64,000 bases of DNA from Sphingorhabdus sp. YGSMI21 (GTDB taxonomy: Bacteria > Pseudomonadota > Alphaproteobacteria > Sphingomonadales > Sphingomonadaceae). Below the pieces are notes generated by a model. It was not told the DNA's origin and did not search any database. It saw only the letters and a program-made list of their open reading frames with translations. This document shows, piece by piece, positions 1 through 7,770 of the stretch; within the stretch, counting starts at the first letter, position 1; each line of letters begins with the position of its first letter. The DNA lies in NCBI RefSeq assembly GCF_002776575.1, contig NZ_CP022548.1, forward strand, positions 3,797,001-3,861,000, written 5' to 3'. The position numbers were made by a program, and so were the translations under genes.

Positions 1-303
1 GGTGATAGAAAAAGCCGCCGGTTCTTCAACCAGATAACCGATGTCTTTCAGAAAGCTTTGATATTCCGCCTGATCAATCGGCTGCCCCTTGTGCTCAACA
101 TGCCAGGCATCAATCTGCGCCTGCAGTTTCTCGCGCTTGGCCAAAAGCTCCGCATTGCGCGGCGCGAATTTTCCGAGAAGATCAGCAAACCCGGCCCAGA
201 ATTTTTCCCCGTCCACCCCGGTTCCCGGCAAGGCACGGTCATTGACAAAATCGAGCAGTTCCTGCGCGATCTGGATATTGTTCTGGCTGACATATTCGGA
301 CAT
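1..303 (-). CDS. glcB: Malate synthase G, N-terminal part (runs off left edge)
   Basis: The minus strand is open from an ATG at 303 to the window edge, giving 101 residues. The start reads MSEYVSQNNIQIAQELLDF and later parts contain LPGTG, FWAGF, AP-RN-ELLA, IDAWH and FLKDIGYLVEEP, which match the N terminus of malate synthase G as I remember it from E. coli GlcB. The enzyme condenses glyoxylate with acetyl-CoA to malate in the cytoplasm. A good ribosome site (GAGGAAG) lies 6 bases before the ATG. It is transcribed away from the arginine catabolism genes. Only about one seventh of the protein is present, so the active site is not seen. Confidence 0.9.
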   Translation of the reverse strand, partial: MSEYVSQNNIQIAQELLDFVNDRALPGTGVDGEKFWAGFADLLGKFAPRNAELLAKREKLQAQIDAWHVEHKGQPIDQAEYQSFLKDIGYLVEEPAAFSIT

Positions 304-758
304 GATTCTTCCTCGTTCAAATGCATTTTCCCGCAGCATAGAAACTACACCGGGGGCGTTCAAATTGTTCCGGGGAGGAATCGCTGCCGTCTATGACGGC
401 TCTTTTTCGCCCTGTAAATGGGATGGGCCGCTGGAGAGACGAAAAAGGATATTCCCGGAGATGAACTTTACAAACTTTACACTGTTATGAAAATTTTTCC
501 TTTTCCTGCGATCTCTTATTAGAAGCCATTGAAAACCAACTGAATTTCCATCCATTTTTTGCCATTGTCGGAATTTCTGACAAAGGAGGGAAAGGACGAA
601 CGGGCGAGCTTGATCATGGGACACTCCTTTTGAAACGGCACGGCAAGGCCGCTGCGGACTTCGGATTGCAACAATAACGGTGCCCCGCGCTGTAGGACAG
701 CGTTTTTCCCCTGACAGAGCGACTGGCATGGACTCACGACAAATGCTATCGGTTTCAA
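304..758. other. Divergent intergenic region between glcB and the M20/ast operon
   Basis: These 455 bases contain no gene I can name. They include the glcB ribosome site, an imperfect dyad GTCGGAATTTCTGAC near 577-591 and one short minus-strand ORF with a good ribosome site (listed separately). The promoters of both flanking transcription units must lie here, but I see no convincing -35/-10 pair. Confidence 0.5.
519..617 (-). CDS. Possible 32-residue small protein
   Basis: An ATG at 617 on the minus strand follows AAGGAG with a 7-base spacing and opens a 32-codon frame ending in TAA at 519. The peptide starts MIKLARSSFPSF, is basic at its N terminus, and ends VFNGF. There is no recognisable domain, signal peptide or membrane segment. 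The only support is the strong ribosome site and the position inside a gene-free divergent region, so it may be a regulatory leader or chance. Confidence 0.25.
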   Translation of the reverse strand: MIKLARSSFPSFVRNSDNGKKWMEIQLVFNGF

Positions 759-1967
759 ATGAAAGCAGATTCCTCCTCCGAGATGACAATATTGGAAAAG
801 GCCAACGACCTGCCGCTTTTGCCGCGCACGCTCGAATGGGCGAAGGTCAACAGCGGCACCACCAATCTCGATGGCCTGGCAACCGTCGCGGGAATGCTCG
901 CGGATGCTTTTTCGGTATTGCCGGGAGAGACCAGTCTGGTCGAACCCGACACGGTCGAGGCGGTGCGCGCAGATGGCTCGGTCGACCGGGTCCAGCGCGG
1001 TCGGCATCTGGTCACTTCCGTTCGCCCCGAAGCGCCGGTGCGTCTGCTGCTGACCGGCCATATGGACACGGTCTTTGCGGCGGATCACCCGTTCCAGCAT
1101 ATCGTCGAGCTGGAAAGCGGCATTTTGAACGGCCCGGGCCTTGCCGACATGAAGGGCGGTCTTTCCGTCATGCTCGGCGCGCTGCAATTGCTCGAGCAAA
1201 GCGAATATACCAGCCAGATCGGCTATGACGTGATGATCAACAGCGACGAGGAAGTGGGTTCAGGATCTTCGGCAACGCTGATCAGGCGACTGGCCGAGGG
1301 TAAGACCGCCGCCCTCACCTACGAACCCGCCCTGCCCGACGGCACTTTGGCCGGCGAACGCGGCGGCAGCGGCAATTTTTCGATCATCTTTACCGGCAAG
1401 AGCGCGCATGCCGGGCGCAACCCGGACGAAGGGCGCAACGCGCTGGTCGCGGCAGCGGACATGGCCGTGCGGCTGAAAGCGCTGCACCGCGAGGGTTTGA
1501 GCGTCAATCCAGCGAAGATTGATGGTGGCGGGCCGAATAATTCGGTTCCCGATCAGGCCATATTGCGCGTCAACTTCCGGCCCAAGACGCTGGAAAATCA
1601 GGCTGTGGCGCAACAGGCTCTGGACCAGATGGTCACAGATATCGCGAAGCTGCACGATCTTGGCGTCCACTGCCACGGCGGCTTTGGCCGCCCGCCCAAG
1701 CCGATTGATCCGCAGGCGGAAAAGCTGTTCGGCCTTGTGAAGCAATGCGGCGCAGAGCTGGGTCTGGATATCAGCTGGCGCGGCACCGGCGGCGTATGCG
1801 ATGGCAATAATATCGCGGCCTGCGGTATCCCGGTGGTGGATACGATGGGCGTGCGCGGCGGGGCGATCCACAGCGCCGACGAATTTCTGATCACGGACAG
1901 TCTGGTCGAACGGACACAATTATCGGCGCTGACGATCATGCGGATCGCCGAAAAAGGAGGATTATGA
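759..1967 (+). CDS. M20 family metallopeptidase in the arginine succinyltransferase cluster
   Basis: 402 residues, or 394 if the ATG at 783 is used; neither start has a clear ribosome site. Zinc-ligand motifs of the M20 family are visible: TGHMDT (His101, Asp103), DMKGG (Asp130), SDEEVGS (Glu164/Glu165), the YEP glutamate near 189 and a late AIHSADEF histidine. M20 enzymes are cytoplasmic amidohydrolases that include desuccinylases such as DapE and deacylases such as ArgE. The stop overlaps the astA start by 4 bases, so it is translationally coupled to arginine catabolism. I infer that it removes the succinyl group from a pathway intermediate, possibly standing in for AstE, which is absent here. 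The substrate is unproven. Confidence 0.85.
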   Translation: MKADSSSEMTILEKANDLPLLPRTLEWAKVNSGTTNLDGLATVAGMLADAFSVLPGETSLVEPDTVEAVRADGSVDRVQRGRHLVTSVRPEAPVRLLLTGHMDTVFAADHPFQHIVELESGILNGPGLADMKGGLSVMLGALQLLEQSEYTSQIGYDVMINSDEEVGSGSSATLIRRLAEGKTAALTYEPALPDGTLAGERGGSGNFSIIFTGKSAHAGRNPDEGRNALVAAADMAVRLKALHREGLSVNPAKIDGGGPNNSVPDQAILRVNFRPKTLENQAVAQQALDQMVTDIAKLHDLGVHCHGGFGRPPKPIDPQAEKLFGLVKQCGAELGLDISWRGTGGVCDGNNIAACGIPVVDTMGVRGGAIHSADEFLITDSLVERTQLSALTIMRIAEKGGL

Positions 1968-2974
1968 GTTTCCGGATACGCGCGGCGCGGGTCGATGATC
2001 TGCAGCATCTCTACGAAATGGCGAAACTGACCGGCGGCGGCTTCACCAACCTGCCGGCCGACCGGGATTCGCTGACCCAGAAACTGGAGCGATCCGAGCG
2101 CGCCTATCAGAATGACAGCAACGAACATGGCGATGACCTGTTTGTCATGGTGCTGGAAAATGTCGAGACCGGAGCGGTCCGGGGCACCTCGCAACTGTTC
2201 ACCAAGGTCGGACAGACCTGGCCCTTCTATTCCTATCGCCTGAGCACCCTGTCGCAGACCAGCAAGGAGCTCGACCGGACGTTCAGCGCCCAAATGCTGA
2301 GCCTGGTCACCGATCTGGAAGGGGCGAGCGAAGTCGGCGGTCTGTTCCTCCATCCCGGCGAGCGCGCAGGCGGTCTTGGCATGCTGCTGGCCCGCAGCCG
2401 CTATCTGTTCATCAAGGAACATCGCGAGCGCTTCGGTGACAAGATTTTTGCCGAGCTGCGCGGGATCATCGACGAGGCGGGCGGGTCGCCCTTCTGGGAC
2501 GGTCTTGCCGGCCGTTTCTTTGGCATGAGCTTTCAGGAAGCCGATTATTTCAACGCCATCCACGGCAACCAGTTCATCGCCGACCTGATGCCCAAACACC
2601 CGATCTATACGGCCATGCTGAGCGAATCCGCGCGCGCCGCGATCGGTGTGCCCCATCCCAATGGCCGGGCTGCCATGCGGATGCTGGAGAACGAGAATTT
2701 CTCCTATGACGGCTATGTCGATATTTTTGACGGCGGCCCGACGATGATCGCGAAGACCAATGATGTGACGAGTATCCGCAACGCAAAATCCGCGAAGATC
2801 AGCGCCCTTGGTGAAGGCGAGACGAAAGTGATCATTTCGCACGGTAATCTCGGCGATTTTCAGGCGACCTATGCCATGTTGAGCGAGACTGACGACGGCG
2901 TGATGATCGACGAACAGGCCGCCGCCAATATCGACCTCTCGGTCGGTGACGAAATCCGGTATATTCCGCGATGA
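1964..2974 (+). CDS. astA: Arginine N-succinyltransferase
   Basis: 336 residues, close to the usual length of about 340. AstA transfers succinyl from succinyl-CoA to the alpha-amino group of L-arginine, the first step of the AST pathway that uses arginine as nitrogen and carbon source. The N terminus has the family pattern IRAARVDDL, then TGGGFTNLPAD near residue 23, and a GNAT-like acyl-CoA-binding core with LFLHPGERAGGLG in the middle. The start ATG overlaps the M20 stop (ATGA) and the stop overlaps astB in the same way, so the three genes form one tightly coupled operon. Confidence 0.95.
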   Translation: MSFRIRAARVDDLQHLYEMAKLTGGGFTNLPADRDSLTQKLERSERAYQNDSNEHGDDLFVMVLENVETGAVRGTSQLFTKVGQTWPFYSYRLSTLSQTSKELDRTFSAQMLSLVTDLEGASEVGGLFLHPGERAGGLGMLLARSRYLFIKEHRERFGDKIFAELRGIIDEAGGSPFWDGLAGRFFGMSFQEADYFNAIHGNQFIADLMPKHPIYTAMLSESARAAIGVPHPNGRAAMRMLENENFSYDGYVDIFDGGPTMIAKTNDVTSIRNAKSAKISALGEGETKVIISHGNLGDFQATYAMLSETDDGVMIDEQAAANIDLSVGDEIRYIPR

Positions 2975-4233
2975 GCGCGCTGACCGAAATCAATTTCGAC
3001 GGGATTATCGGTCCCAGTCACAATTATGCCGGACTGAGCCTCGGCAATATTGCCTCCTCGACCAATGCCGGCGCGACCGCCTATCCGCGGGAAGCGGCGC
3101 TGCAGGGCATCGCCAAGATGCGGCACAATCTGGAGCTGGGGCTGGCGCAGGGCTTTTTCATCCCGCTAGACCGGCCGAACAGCGGCTGGCTGGAGGCGCT
3201 GGGGACAAATGTAGCCGCTGCAGAGCCGCATTTGCGGGCGGTGGCCTTCTCCGCCTCGTCGATGTGGGCGGCCAATGCCGCGACCGTATCCCCCGCACCT
3301 GATGCGCCCGACGGCAGATGCCATCTCACCGTGGCCAATCTGCAGACCATGCCGCACCGCAGCCATGAATGGCCGGGCACGCTGGCGCAATTGCAGCTGG
3401 CCTTTGCCGATCACAAGCATTTCGCGGTGCACGCGCCCGTGCCATCACCATTTGGCGATGAAGGCGCCGCCAATCATATGCGGCTCTGTTCCGGTCATGA
3501 CGTGCCGGGCCTCGAGATATTTGTCTATGGCAAGAGCGGCGGCCCCTTCCCCGCCCGCCAGCATATCGAGGCGAGCAAGGCGGTGGCGCGCAAGCACGGG
3601 CTGGACGAGCAGCGGGTGATTTTTGCGCAGCAGGCAGAAACGGCTATCGCTGCGGGGGCTTTCCACAATGATGTTGTGGCCGTGGCCAACGAGCGGGTGC
3701 TGTTCACGCACGAACAGGCGTTCGAGCAGCCCGATGCGCTGTATGAGGCGATCCGTGCCAAGCTGCCGGAGGCAGAAATCATCATCGTTCCCGCCGACCG
3801 GGTCAGCCTGGCCGACGCGATAAAATCCTATCTGTTCAACGCCCAGCTGGTGAGCCTGCCCGACGGCGGCGGCATGGCGCTGATCCTGCCGAGCGAGGCG
3901 CGCGAGAATGAAGCCGTCTGGGCCTATCTGACCGACCTGGTGACGGGCAATGGCCCGATCCGGAGGCTCTGTCCGGTCGATGTCCGGCAATCGATGGCCA
4001 ATGGCGGCGGTCCGGCATGCCTGCGATTGCGGGTGGTTGCCGATCCCGCGACGGTCGATCCGCGCTTCATGGCAACGCCGGAGAAGCTGGATGCGATCGC
4101 GCGGGTGGTGAGCGAATATTGGCCGGAATCGATCGATCCCGACCAGTTGCAGGATCCGGCGCTGGCTGATCGTGTCAGGCAGGCCCGAAGCCGTCTGCTC
4201 GACGCTTGCCGTCTGGCCGAACTCGAAGGCTGA
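2971..4233 (+). CDS. astB: N-succinylarginine dihydrolase
   Basis: 420 residues, slightly shorter than the E. coli protein. AstB hydrolyses succinylarginine to succinylornithine, two ammonia and CO2 in the cytoplasm. Family motifs include FDGIIGPSHNYAGLS at the start, DEGAANHMRLC with the probable catalytic Glu, FHNDVVAVAN with the catalytic His, and NGGGPACLRLRV with the nucleophile Cys near the C terminus. It overlaps astA by 4 bases. astC and astD are not in this window, so the remaining steps must be encoded elsewhere or replaced by housekeeping enzymes. Confidence 0.95.
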   Translation: MSALTEINFDGIIGPSHNYAGLSLGNIASSTNAGATAYPREAALQGIAKMRHNLELGLAQGFFIPLDRPNSGWLEALGTNVAAAEPHLRAVAFSASSMWAANAATVSPAPDAPDGRCHLTVANLQTMPHRSHEWPGTLAQLQLAFADHKHFAVHAPVPSPFGDEGAANHMRLCSGHDVPGLEIFVYGKSGGPFPARQHIEASKAVARKHGLDEQRVIFAQQAETAIAAGAFHNDVVAVANERVLFTHEQAFEQPDALYEAIRAKLPEAEIIIVPADRVSLADAIKSYLFNAQLVSLPDGGGMALILPSEARENEAVWAYLTDLVTGNGPIRRLCPVDVRQSMANGGGPACLRLRVVADPATVDPRFMATPEKLDAIARVVSEYWPESIDPDQLQDPALADRVRQARSRLLDACRLAELEG

Positions 4234-4333
4234 TCTGGCCGCGCGACTGTCGGGTTAACTTACAATTTACCATATTCTGGTGACAGGAACAGCAGTTTTC
4301 CGCGCTTGGCACGGCGCTTGCTAAGCAGGGGTC

Positions 4334-4564
4334 ATGTGGAAAAAATTCAGACGGCTGTTCGTTATCAAGACCAAGTTCGAGGCTTTTCTCATCACCTATG
4401 CCCTCGCCACCGGCGCGGTGCAGCGCGGCCAGCATTATCTGGTCGAATATCCGGGATGGGGCGGGAAGATGCTGTTTCTGGCGGTGACCGGCGCGGTGTT
4501 CATGGCCGGTGCCAAGATGATCGAGGCGATCGACCTCAATCGGACCTACAGTTCCGAATATTGA
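4334..4564 (+). CDS. Small conserved-looking membrane protein
   Basis: 76 residues starting MWKKFRRLFVIKTKFEAF. A basic N terminus is followed by a moderately hydrophobic stretch (about 16-27), a short tyrosine/glycine-rich linker (VEYPGWGGK) and a hydrophobic segment (about 43-62, MLFLAVTGAVFMAG). I do not recognise a named family. It stands alone between astB and the tmRNA gene on the opposite strand. The base composition matches the core genes around it, and the charge distribution looks like a real small inner-membrane protein. No function is assigned. Confidence 0.6.
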   Translation: MWKKFRRLFVIKTKFEAFLITYALATGAVQRGQHYLVEYPGWGGKMLFLAVTGAVFMAGAKMIEAIDLNRTYSSEY

Positions 4565-4637
4565 ATGCGCCGGGCAGCACAGCCGTTTTCGCCGGCCCAC
4601 TGGATCCGGACGATTCTATCTGTCATTGTGAATGAAG

Positions 4638-4988
4638 TGGAAGGCTTCTGTTGCCCGGTGCCTTCCAAACCGCTGAATTCCCTTCTGTTGCCCGGTGGGT
4701 TCAACCGCGCGTAGCTTTCTAACTTATGACCGTGAGGTCAATGGGTTAGGCAGCGATAGCGAGTGCTTCATTATCGTTTGCACTTATAGGTTTTGAGCAA
4801 TCACGGCATACTCAGGCCGGGTAAAAATAATGCCTTTGAACACCCGTCGATCCTGGTTCGGCCCCATCAGCAAAAGCGTCCTGCATCGCTGCAAATCGCC
4901 TGAAATGGTGGAGCCGCCGGGTACTGCCCCCGGGTCCGTAGTGTCTATTACACATCACAATTTATCACCATAGTCCGTCGGAACGGAC
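4638..4988 (-). ncRNA. ssrA: Two-piece (circularly permuted) tmRNA
   Basis: Read on the minus strand, the acceptor piece comes first and ends at 4906 with CTCCACCA. It has a T arm CCGGG-loop-CCCGG. The coding piece starts at 4865 with GGGGCCGAACC and GGATCGACGGG. GGGGCCG pairs with the seven bases before ACCA (one G-U), forming the tRNA-like acceptor stem across the two pieces. The tag frame at 4781-4746 encodes ANDNEALAIAA then TAA. This ribosome-rescue RNA tags stalled peptides for proteolysis. A TATATA box at 4995-5000 suggests transcription begins near 4988. The 3' end is approximate and is set after a GGAAGGC/GCCTTCC hairpin. Confidence 0.93.
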
Positions 4989-5033
4989 GCTTCCTATATA
5001 GGGAGATAATTCTGAATGAACAGTGCACAGACA

Positions 5034-5067
5034 AGAAAAAGGGCCAACCAGTCGCCCGGTTGACCCT
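5034..5067 (-). terminator. Rho-independent terminator of the 5108-5374 gene
   Basis: On the minus strand GGGTCAACC pairs with GGTTGGCCC (9 bp with one G-U) around an 8-base loop and is followed by CTTTTTCTT. It lies about 40 bases after the stop codon of the small lipoprotein gene. Confidence 0.85.
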
Positions 5068-5107
5068 CCTCTAGTTCCCCAAAGGGAATTCGTGATTACG
5101 AACTGGA

Positions 5108-5374
5108 TTACTGGGCGAGAACGCCTTCTTCGGCATCGGCCTTGTCTTCCAGGGCATCAGCCTTGTCTTCCATGGCTTCCGCTTTGTTTTCCAGCGAATC
5201 TTCAGCCGACTCGGTCATCGCATTGTCAGCAGCTTCGTCGAGACGGTCTGCTTCCATTTCGGCTTCCTGAGCCTGCACTTCGGTTTCGGTTTCGGCACCG
5301 CTGGTGTCTTCCTGTGCACAGGCACTGAGTGCCAAAGCAGCAGTAGAAGCGGTCAAAATCATCAATTTACGCAT
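5108..5374 (-). CDS. Small acidic lipoprotein, sister of the 5543-5764 gene
   Basis: 88 residues. A lipoprotein signal peptide (MRKLMILTASTAALALSAC, lipobox LSAC with Cys19) is followed by a very acidic, alanine-rich chain with repeated KAEAMEDKADALEDKAD heptad-like units, which suggests a helical or coiled-coil periplasmic tail. A ribosome site GAGGGA precedes the ATG. The next gene on the same strand has the same plan and nearly the same terminator, so they look like diverged tandem duplicates, each with its own terminator. No named family is recognised. Confidence 0.75.
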   Translation of the reverse strand: MRKLMILTASTAALALSACAQEDTSGAETETEVQAQEAEMEADRLDEAADNAMTESAEDSLENKAEAMEDKADALEDKADAEEGVLAQ

Positions 5375-5467
5375 ATTTATCCCTCGTCAATTGGAAGGAG
5401 CAAAAAAGGCTCCTCGGGTCCATCAACCCGCCGACCAGTCATTGGTTCCCGTGAATCAAAAAAATAT

Positions 5468-5505
5468 TAAAAAAAAGGGCCAACCGGTTAACCCGGTTGA
5501 CCCTT
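5468..5505 (-). terminator. Rho-independent terminator of the 5543-5764 gene
   Basis: On the minus strand GGGTCAACC pairs with GGTTGGCCC around GGGTTAACC-like loop bases, followed by eight T residues. It is almost identical to the terminator at 5034-5067. Confidence 0.88.
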
Positions 5506-5542
5506 CTCTAGTTCCCCAGAGGGAATTTCAGATGCTTCGAGC

Positions 5543-5764
5543 TTACTCGGCAACAACTTCTTCAGCAGGTGCAGCGGCTTCGTCAGCAGGTGCAGCAGCT
5601 TCTTCGGTTACAGGAGCAACTTCTTCAGCAGCCATAACGTCTTCAGCAGGTGCAACTTCTTCGGTAGCAACTTCGTCGGTGACAACAGCATCTTCAGCTG
5701 GAGCATTGCAAGCAGACAAAGCGAATACAGCTGCGGATGCAGCCAAAACAGCGAATTTACGCAT
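5543..5764 (-). CDS. Small acidic Ala/Glu/Pro-rich lipoprotein
   Basis: 73 residues from ATG 5764 (MRKFAVLAASAAVFALSAC), chosen over an upstream in-frame ATG because GGGGA lies 9 bases before it and the signal peptide starts there. Lipobox LSAC is followed by a low-complexity tail of EEVAP, PAEDV and PADEAAA repeats. The tail is strongly acidic and probably disordered. It shares signal peptide, layout and 3' flank with the 5108-5374 gene. The probable location is anchored in a periplasmic leaflet. No family is recognised. Confidence 0.72.
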   Translation of the reverse strand: MRKFAVLAASAAVFALSACNAPAEDAVVTDEVATEEVAPAEDVMAAEEVAPVTEEAAAPADEAAAPAEEVVAE

Positions 5765-5955
5765 AATAATTAGTCCCCATATGTCGTTCAAATCGGCTGA
5801 GAATCAATCCAGCCGAGCGAGCCTATAGGGTCGAAAATTCCGAATGTATCTCAAAAAATGAAGCCGTTTGTTATAATATTGTAATAAAAAGATTATTATT
5901 GATAATCCGCCCTGTTCCGCGGGGTTTCAACGGGCTGCTCGCCGGCACCGGACAG

Positions 5956-6018
5956 AAAAATCGCCCCTTTCGCGATACACGGCCTGCGCGAGGCGGGCCA
6001 TGTGGCAAAAGGGGCGAT
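5956..6018 (-). terminator. Rho-independent terminator of mscL
   Basis: On the minus strand ATCGCCCCTTT pairs with AAAGGGGCGAT and is followed by TTTTT. The roughly 40-base loop contains an inner hairpin (ACATGGCC/GGCCGTGT). It starts just after the mscL stop codon. Confidence 0.85.
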
Positions 6019-6036
6019 ATCGGTAATCGCGAATGT

Positions 6037-6462
6037 CTATTTCTTCAGGCTGTCCCGGATTTCGGTCAGCAGGTCAATTTCGCTTGGTCCCGGATCGGCG
6101 GCTTCTTCTTCAGCCTTCTTCATCACCTTGTTCGCGTAGCGGACGATCATGAAGATGATGAACGCCAGAATGATGAAGTTGATCACCACGGTCAGGAACT
6201 GGCCCCAGCCGAGCATCGGCACGCCGGCTTCCTTGAGCGCTGCATAATCGGTCATCGCCCCGGCGTAATCGGCAGGCGGCGAACCGAGCAGAATGAACAT
6301 TCCCGAGAAATCGGGCATGCCGAACAGGGCGCTGACAACCGGCATGATCACGTCTTCGGTCAATGACGTGGTAATCGTTGCAAAGGCGGCGCCAATGATG
6401 ACAGCGACCGCCAGATCGAGCACATTGCCCTTCAGAATAAATGCCTTGAACTCGTTTAACAT
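6037..6462 (-). CDS. mscL: Large-conductance mechanosensitive channel
   Basis: 141 residues from ATG 6462. This start is preferred because GGGAAGGGAA precedes it and the chain then begins MLNEFKAFILKGNVLDLAV, the standard MscL N terminus. TM1 (VLDLAVAVIIGAAFATI) and TM2 (FLTVVINFIILAFIIFMIV) flank a periplasmic loop, and a charged C-terminal helix ends EIRDSLKK. The protein forms an inner-membrane pore that opens on hypo-osmotic shock. The length is typical. It is a monocistronic gene with its own terminator, divergent from lemA. Confidence 0.96.
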   Translation of the reverse strand: MLNEFKAFILKGNVLDLAVAVIIGAAFATITTSLTEDVIMPVVSALFGMPDFSGMFILLGSPPADYAGAMTDYAALKEAGVPMLGWGQFLTVVINFIILAFIIFMIVRYANKVMKKAEEEAADPGPSEIDLLTEIRDSLKK

Positions 6463-6606
6463 AAAAATTCCCTTCCCGTTTCTAAAGCCGTGTAAATGTA
6501 TGAAAAATCCAAAATTGTCGAGGGAAGTCGTTGCAAAGGCGACCATTGATACCTATTTTTACAACGTGGTGCGGCGTTTCGCCGTGTGGATGGAGGGTTT
6601 TCAAAC

Positions 6607-7197
6607 ATGCTGAATAAATTGATCAAAATTCTGGTGGTGCCGGTCGTGGCCCTGTCGCTGAGCGCCTGTGGAATCAACAGCGTGCCGACGGCGGAAGAAA
6701 ATGCCAAAGCCAAATGGGCTGACGTTGAAAGCACCTATCAGCGCCGCGCCGACCTGATTCCCAATCTCGTCGAGACCGTCAAAGGCTTTGCTACGCAGGA
6801 GCAGGACACGCTGACCGCTGTGGTGGAAGCCCGGGCTAAAGCAACCTCGATTCAGCTCAGCGCCGACGATCTCGGCGATGCCGCGAAGGTTCAGGAATTT
6901 GCCGCTGCGCAAGGCGCCCTCTCGCAAGGGCTTGGACGTTTGATGGCAACGGTGGAAGCTTATCCCGAGCTCAAATCCAACCAGAATTTCCTAGCGCTGC
7001 AAAGCCAGCTCGAAGGCACGGAAAACCGCATCAACGTAGCGCGGCGCGATTATAATGAAGCGGTCCGCGAATATAATACGACGATCCGCACCTTCCCCGA
7101 TATCATCGGTGCAAAAATCATCCATGGTGCCGAACCGATGGAGCCCTTTGCTGCCACGACAGAAGGCGCCGACGAAGCGCCCTCGGTGGAATTCTAG
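6607..7197 (+). CDS. lemA: LemA family lipoprotein
   Basis: 196 residues from ATG 6607, which has GGAGGG about 10 bases upstream. The N terminus carries a lipoprotein signal (VALSLSAC). The LemA core is clear: YQRRADLIPNLVETVKGFA, then LKSNQNFLALQSQLEGTENRI (written here in overlapping motifs NQNFLALQ and QLEGTENRI), then ARRDYNEAVREYNTTIRTFP. LemA proteins are helical, membrane-associated proteins of uncertain function that are very often encoded with TPM-domain (YgcG) proteins, as here. Three TPM genes follow on the same strand with minimal spacing, so this is the first gene of a four-gene operon. Confidence 0.93.
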   Translation: MLNKLIKILVVPVVALSLSACGINSVPTAEENAKAKWADVESTYQRRADLIPNLVETVKGFATQEQDTLTAVVEARAKATSIQLSADDLGDAAKVQEFAAAQGALSQGLGRLMATVEAYPELKSNQNFLALQSQLEGTENRINVARRDYNEAVREYNTTIRTFPDIIGAKIIHGAEPMEPFAATTEGADEAPSVEF

Positions 7198-7203
7198 AGT
7201 GGG

Positions 7204-7770
7204 ATGAGCCCGAGGCTCATCTTGCCTCTGTGGGTCATCTTGTCTGCATGCGGCCAGAATGTTGAAAAGGACCAGGAACAGTTAGACCGTGCAGCACCGT
7301 CGATGGTGCTCACGGGGCGTGTTGTTGATGACGCGGATTTGTTGACAGAGGAAACTGAAAAGGAGCTGACAGGCATTTTGGCAGATCTGGAACAAACTTC
7401 GGGCCCGCAATTTGTGATAGCGACCACGAAATCGCTGAATGGTCTGGAAATCACGGACTATTCCTTAAAGCTGGCACGGGCGTGGGGGATCGGTAACAAG
7501 CATCGTGATGATGGTGTTCTGTTGCTCGTGGCACCAAATGAAAGGGAGGTCCGGATCGAAGTGGGTTACGGACTGGAAGCATCCCTGAGCGATCCATTTT
7601 GTGCGGAAGTCATCCGTGAAGCCATGCTGCCGGCCTTTTCGGCAGGTCGGATGGAAGAAGGGATTTTGAACGGCGCCGCCAGACTGATCAAGAAAATGCA
7701 GCGTGTTCCATCCCTTCCCGCAAATGATAATGCGCCGGAAATACCCGCGCAAAACAGGAAAATCTCATGA
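7204..7770 (+). CDS. TPM-domain lipoprotein
   Basis: 188 residues. The N terminus MSPRLILPLWVILSAC is a short lipoprotein signal. A TPM (YgcG) domain follows: TGRVVDDADLLTEETEKEL, QFVIATTKSLNGLEITDYS, ARAWGIGNKHRDDGVLLLVAP and REVRIEVGYGLEASLSD. Unlike the next gene it lacks the C-terminal membrane and glycine-rich segments. It starts 6 bases after lemA and overlaps the next TPM gene by 4 bases. It probably faces the periplasm. Base composition is a little more AT-rich than its neighbours. The role is unknown; TPM proteins include photosystem repair factors and putative phosphatases. Confidence 0.85.
   Translation: MSPRLILPLWVILSACGQNVEKDQEQLDRAAPSMVLTGRVVDDADLLTEETEKELTGILADLEQTSGPQFVIATTKSLNGLEITDYSLKLARAWGIGNKHRDDGVLLLVAPNEREVRIEVGYGLEASLSDPFCAEVIREAMLPAFSAGRMEEGILNGAARLIKKMQRVPSLPANDNAPEIPAQNRKIS

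Noticed and set aside
48..326. 92-residue arginine-rich ORF on the minus strand
   Set aside because: It is a shadow of the malate synthase G frame on the same strand; the real frame starts at 303 and runs off the edge.
5304..5828. Serine/alanine-rich 174-residue ORF on the plus strand
   Set aside because: It is antisense to two lipoprotein genes and reads through their terminators.
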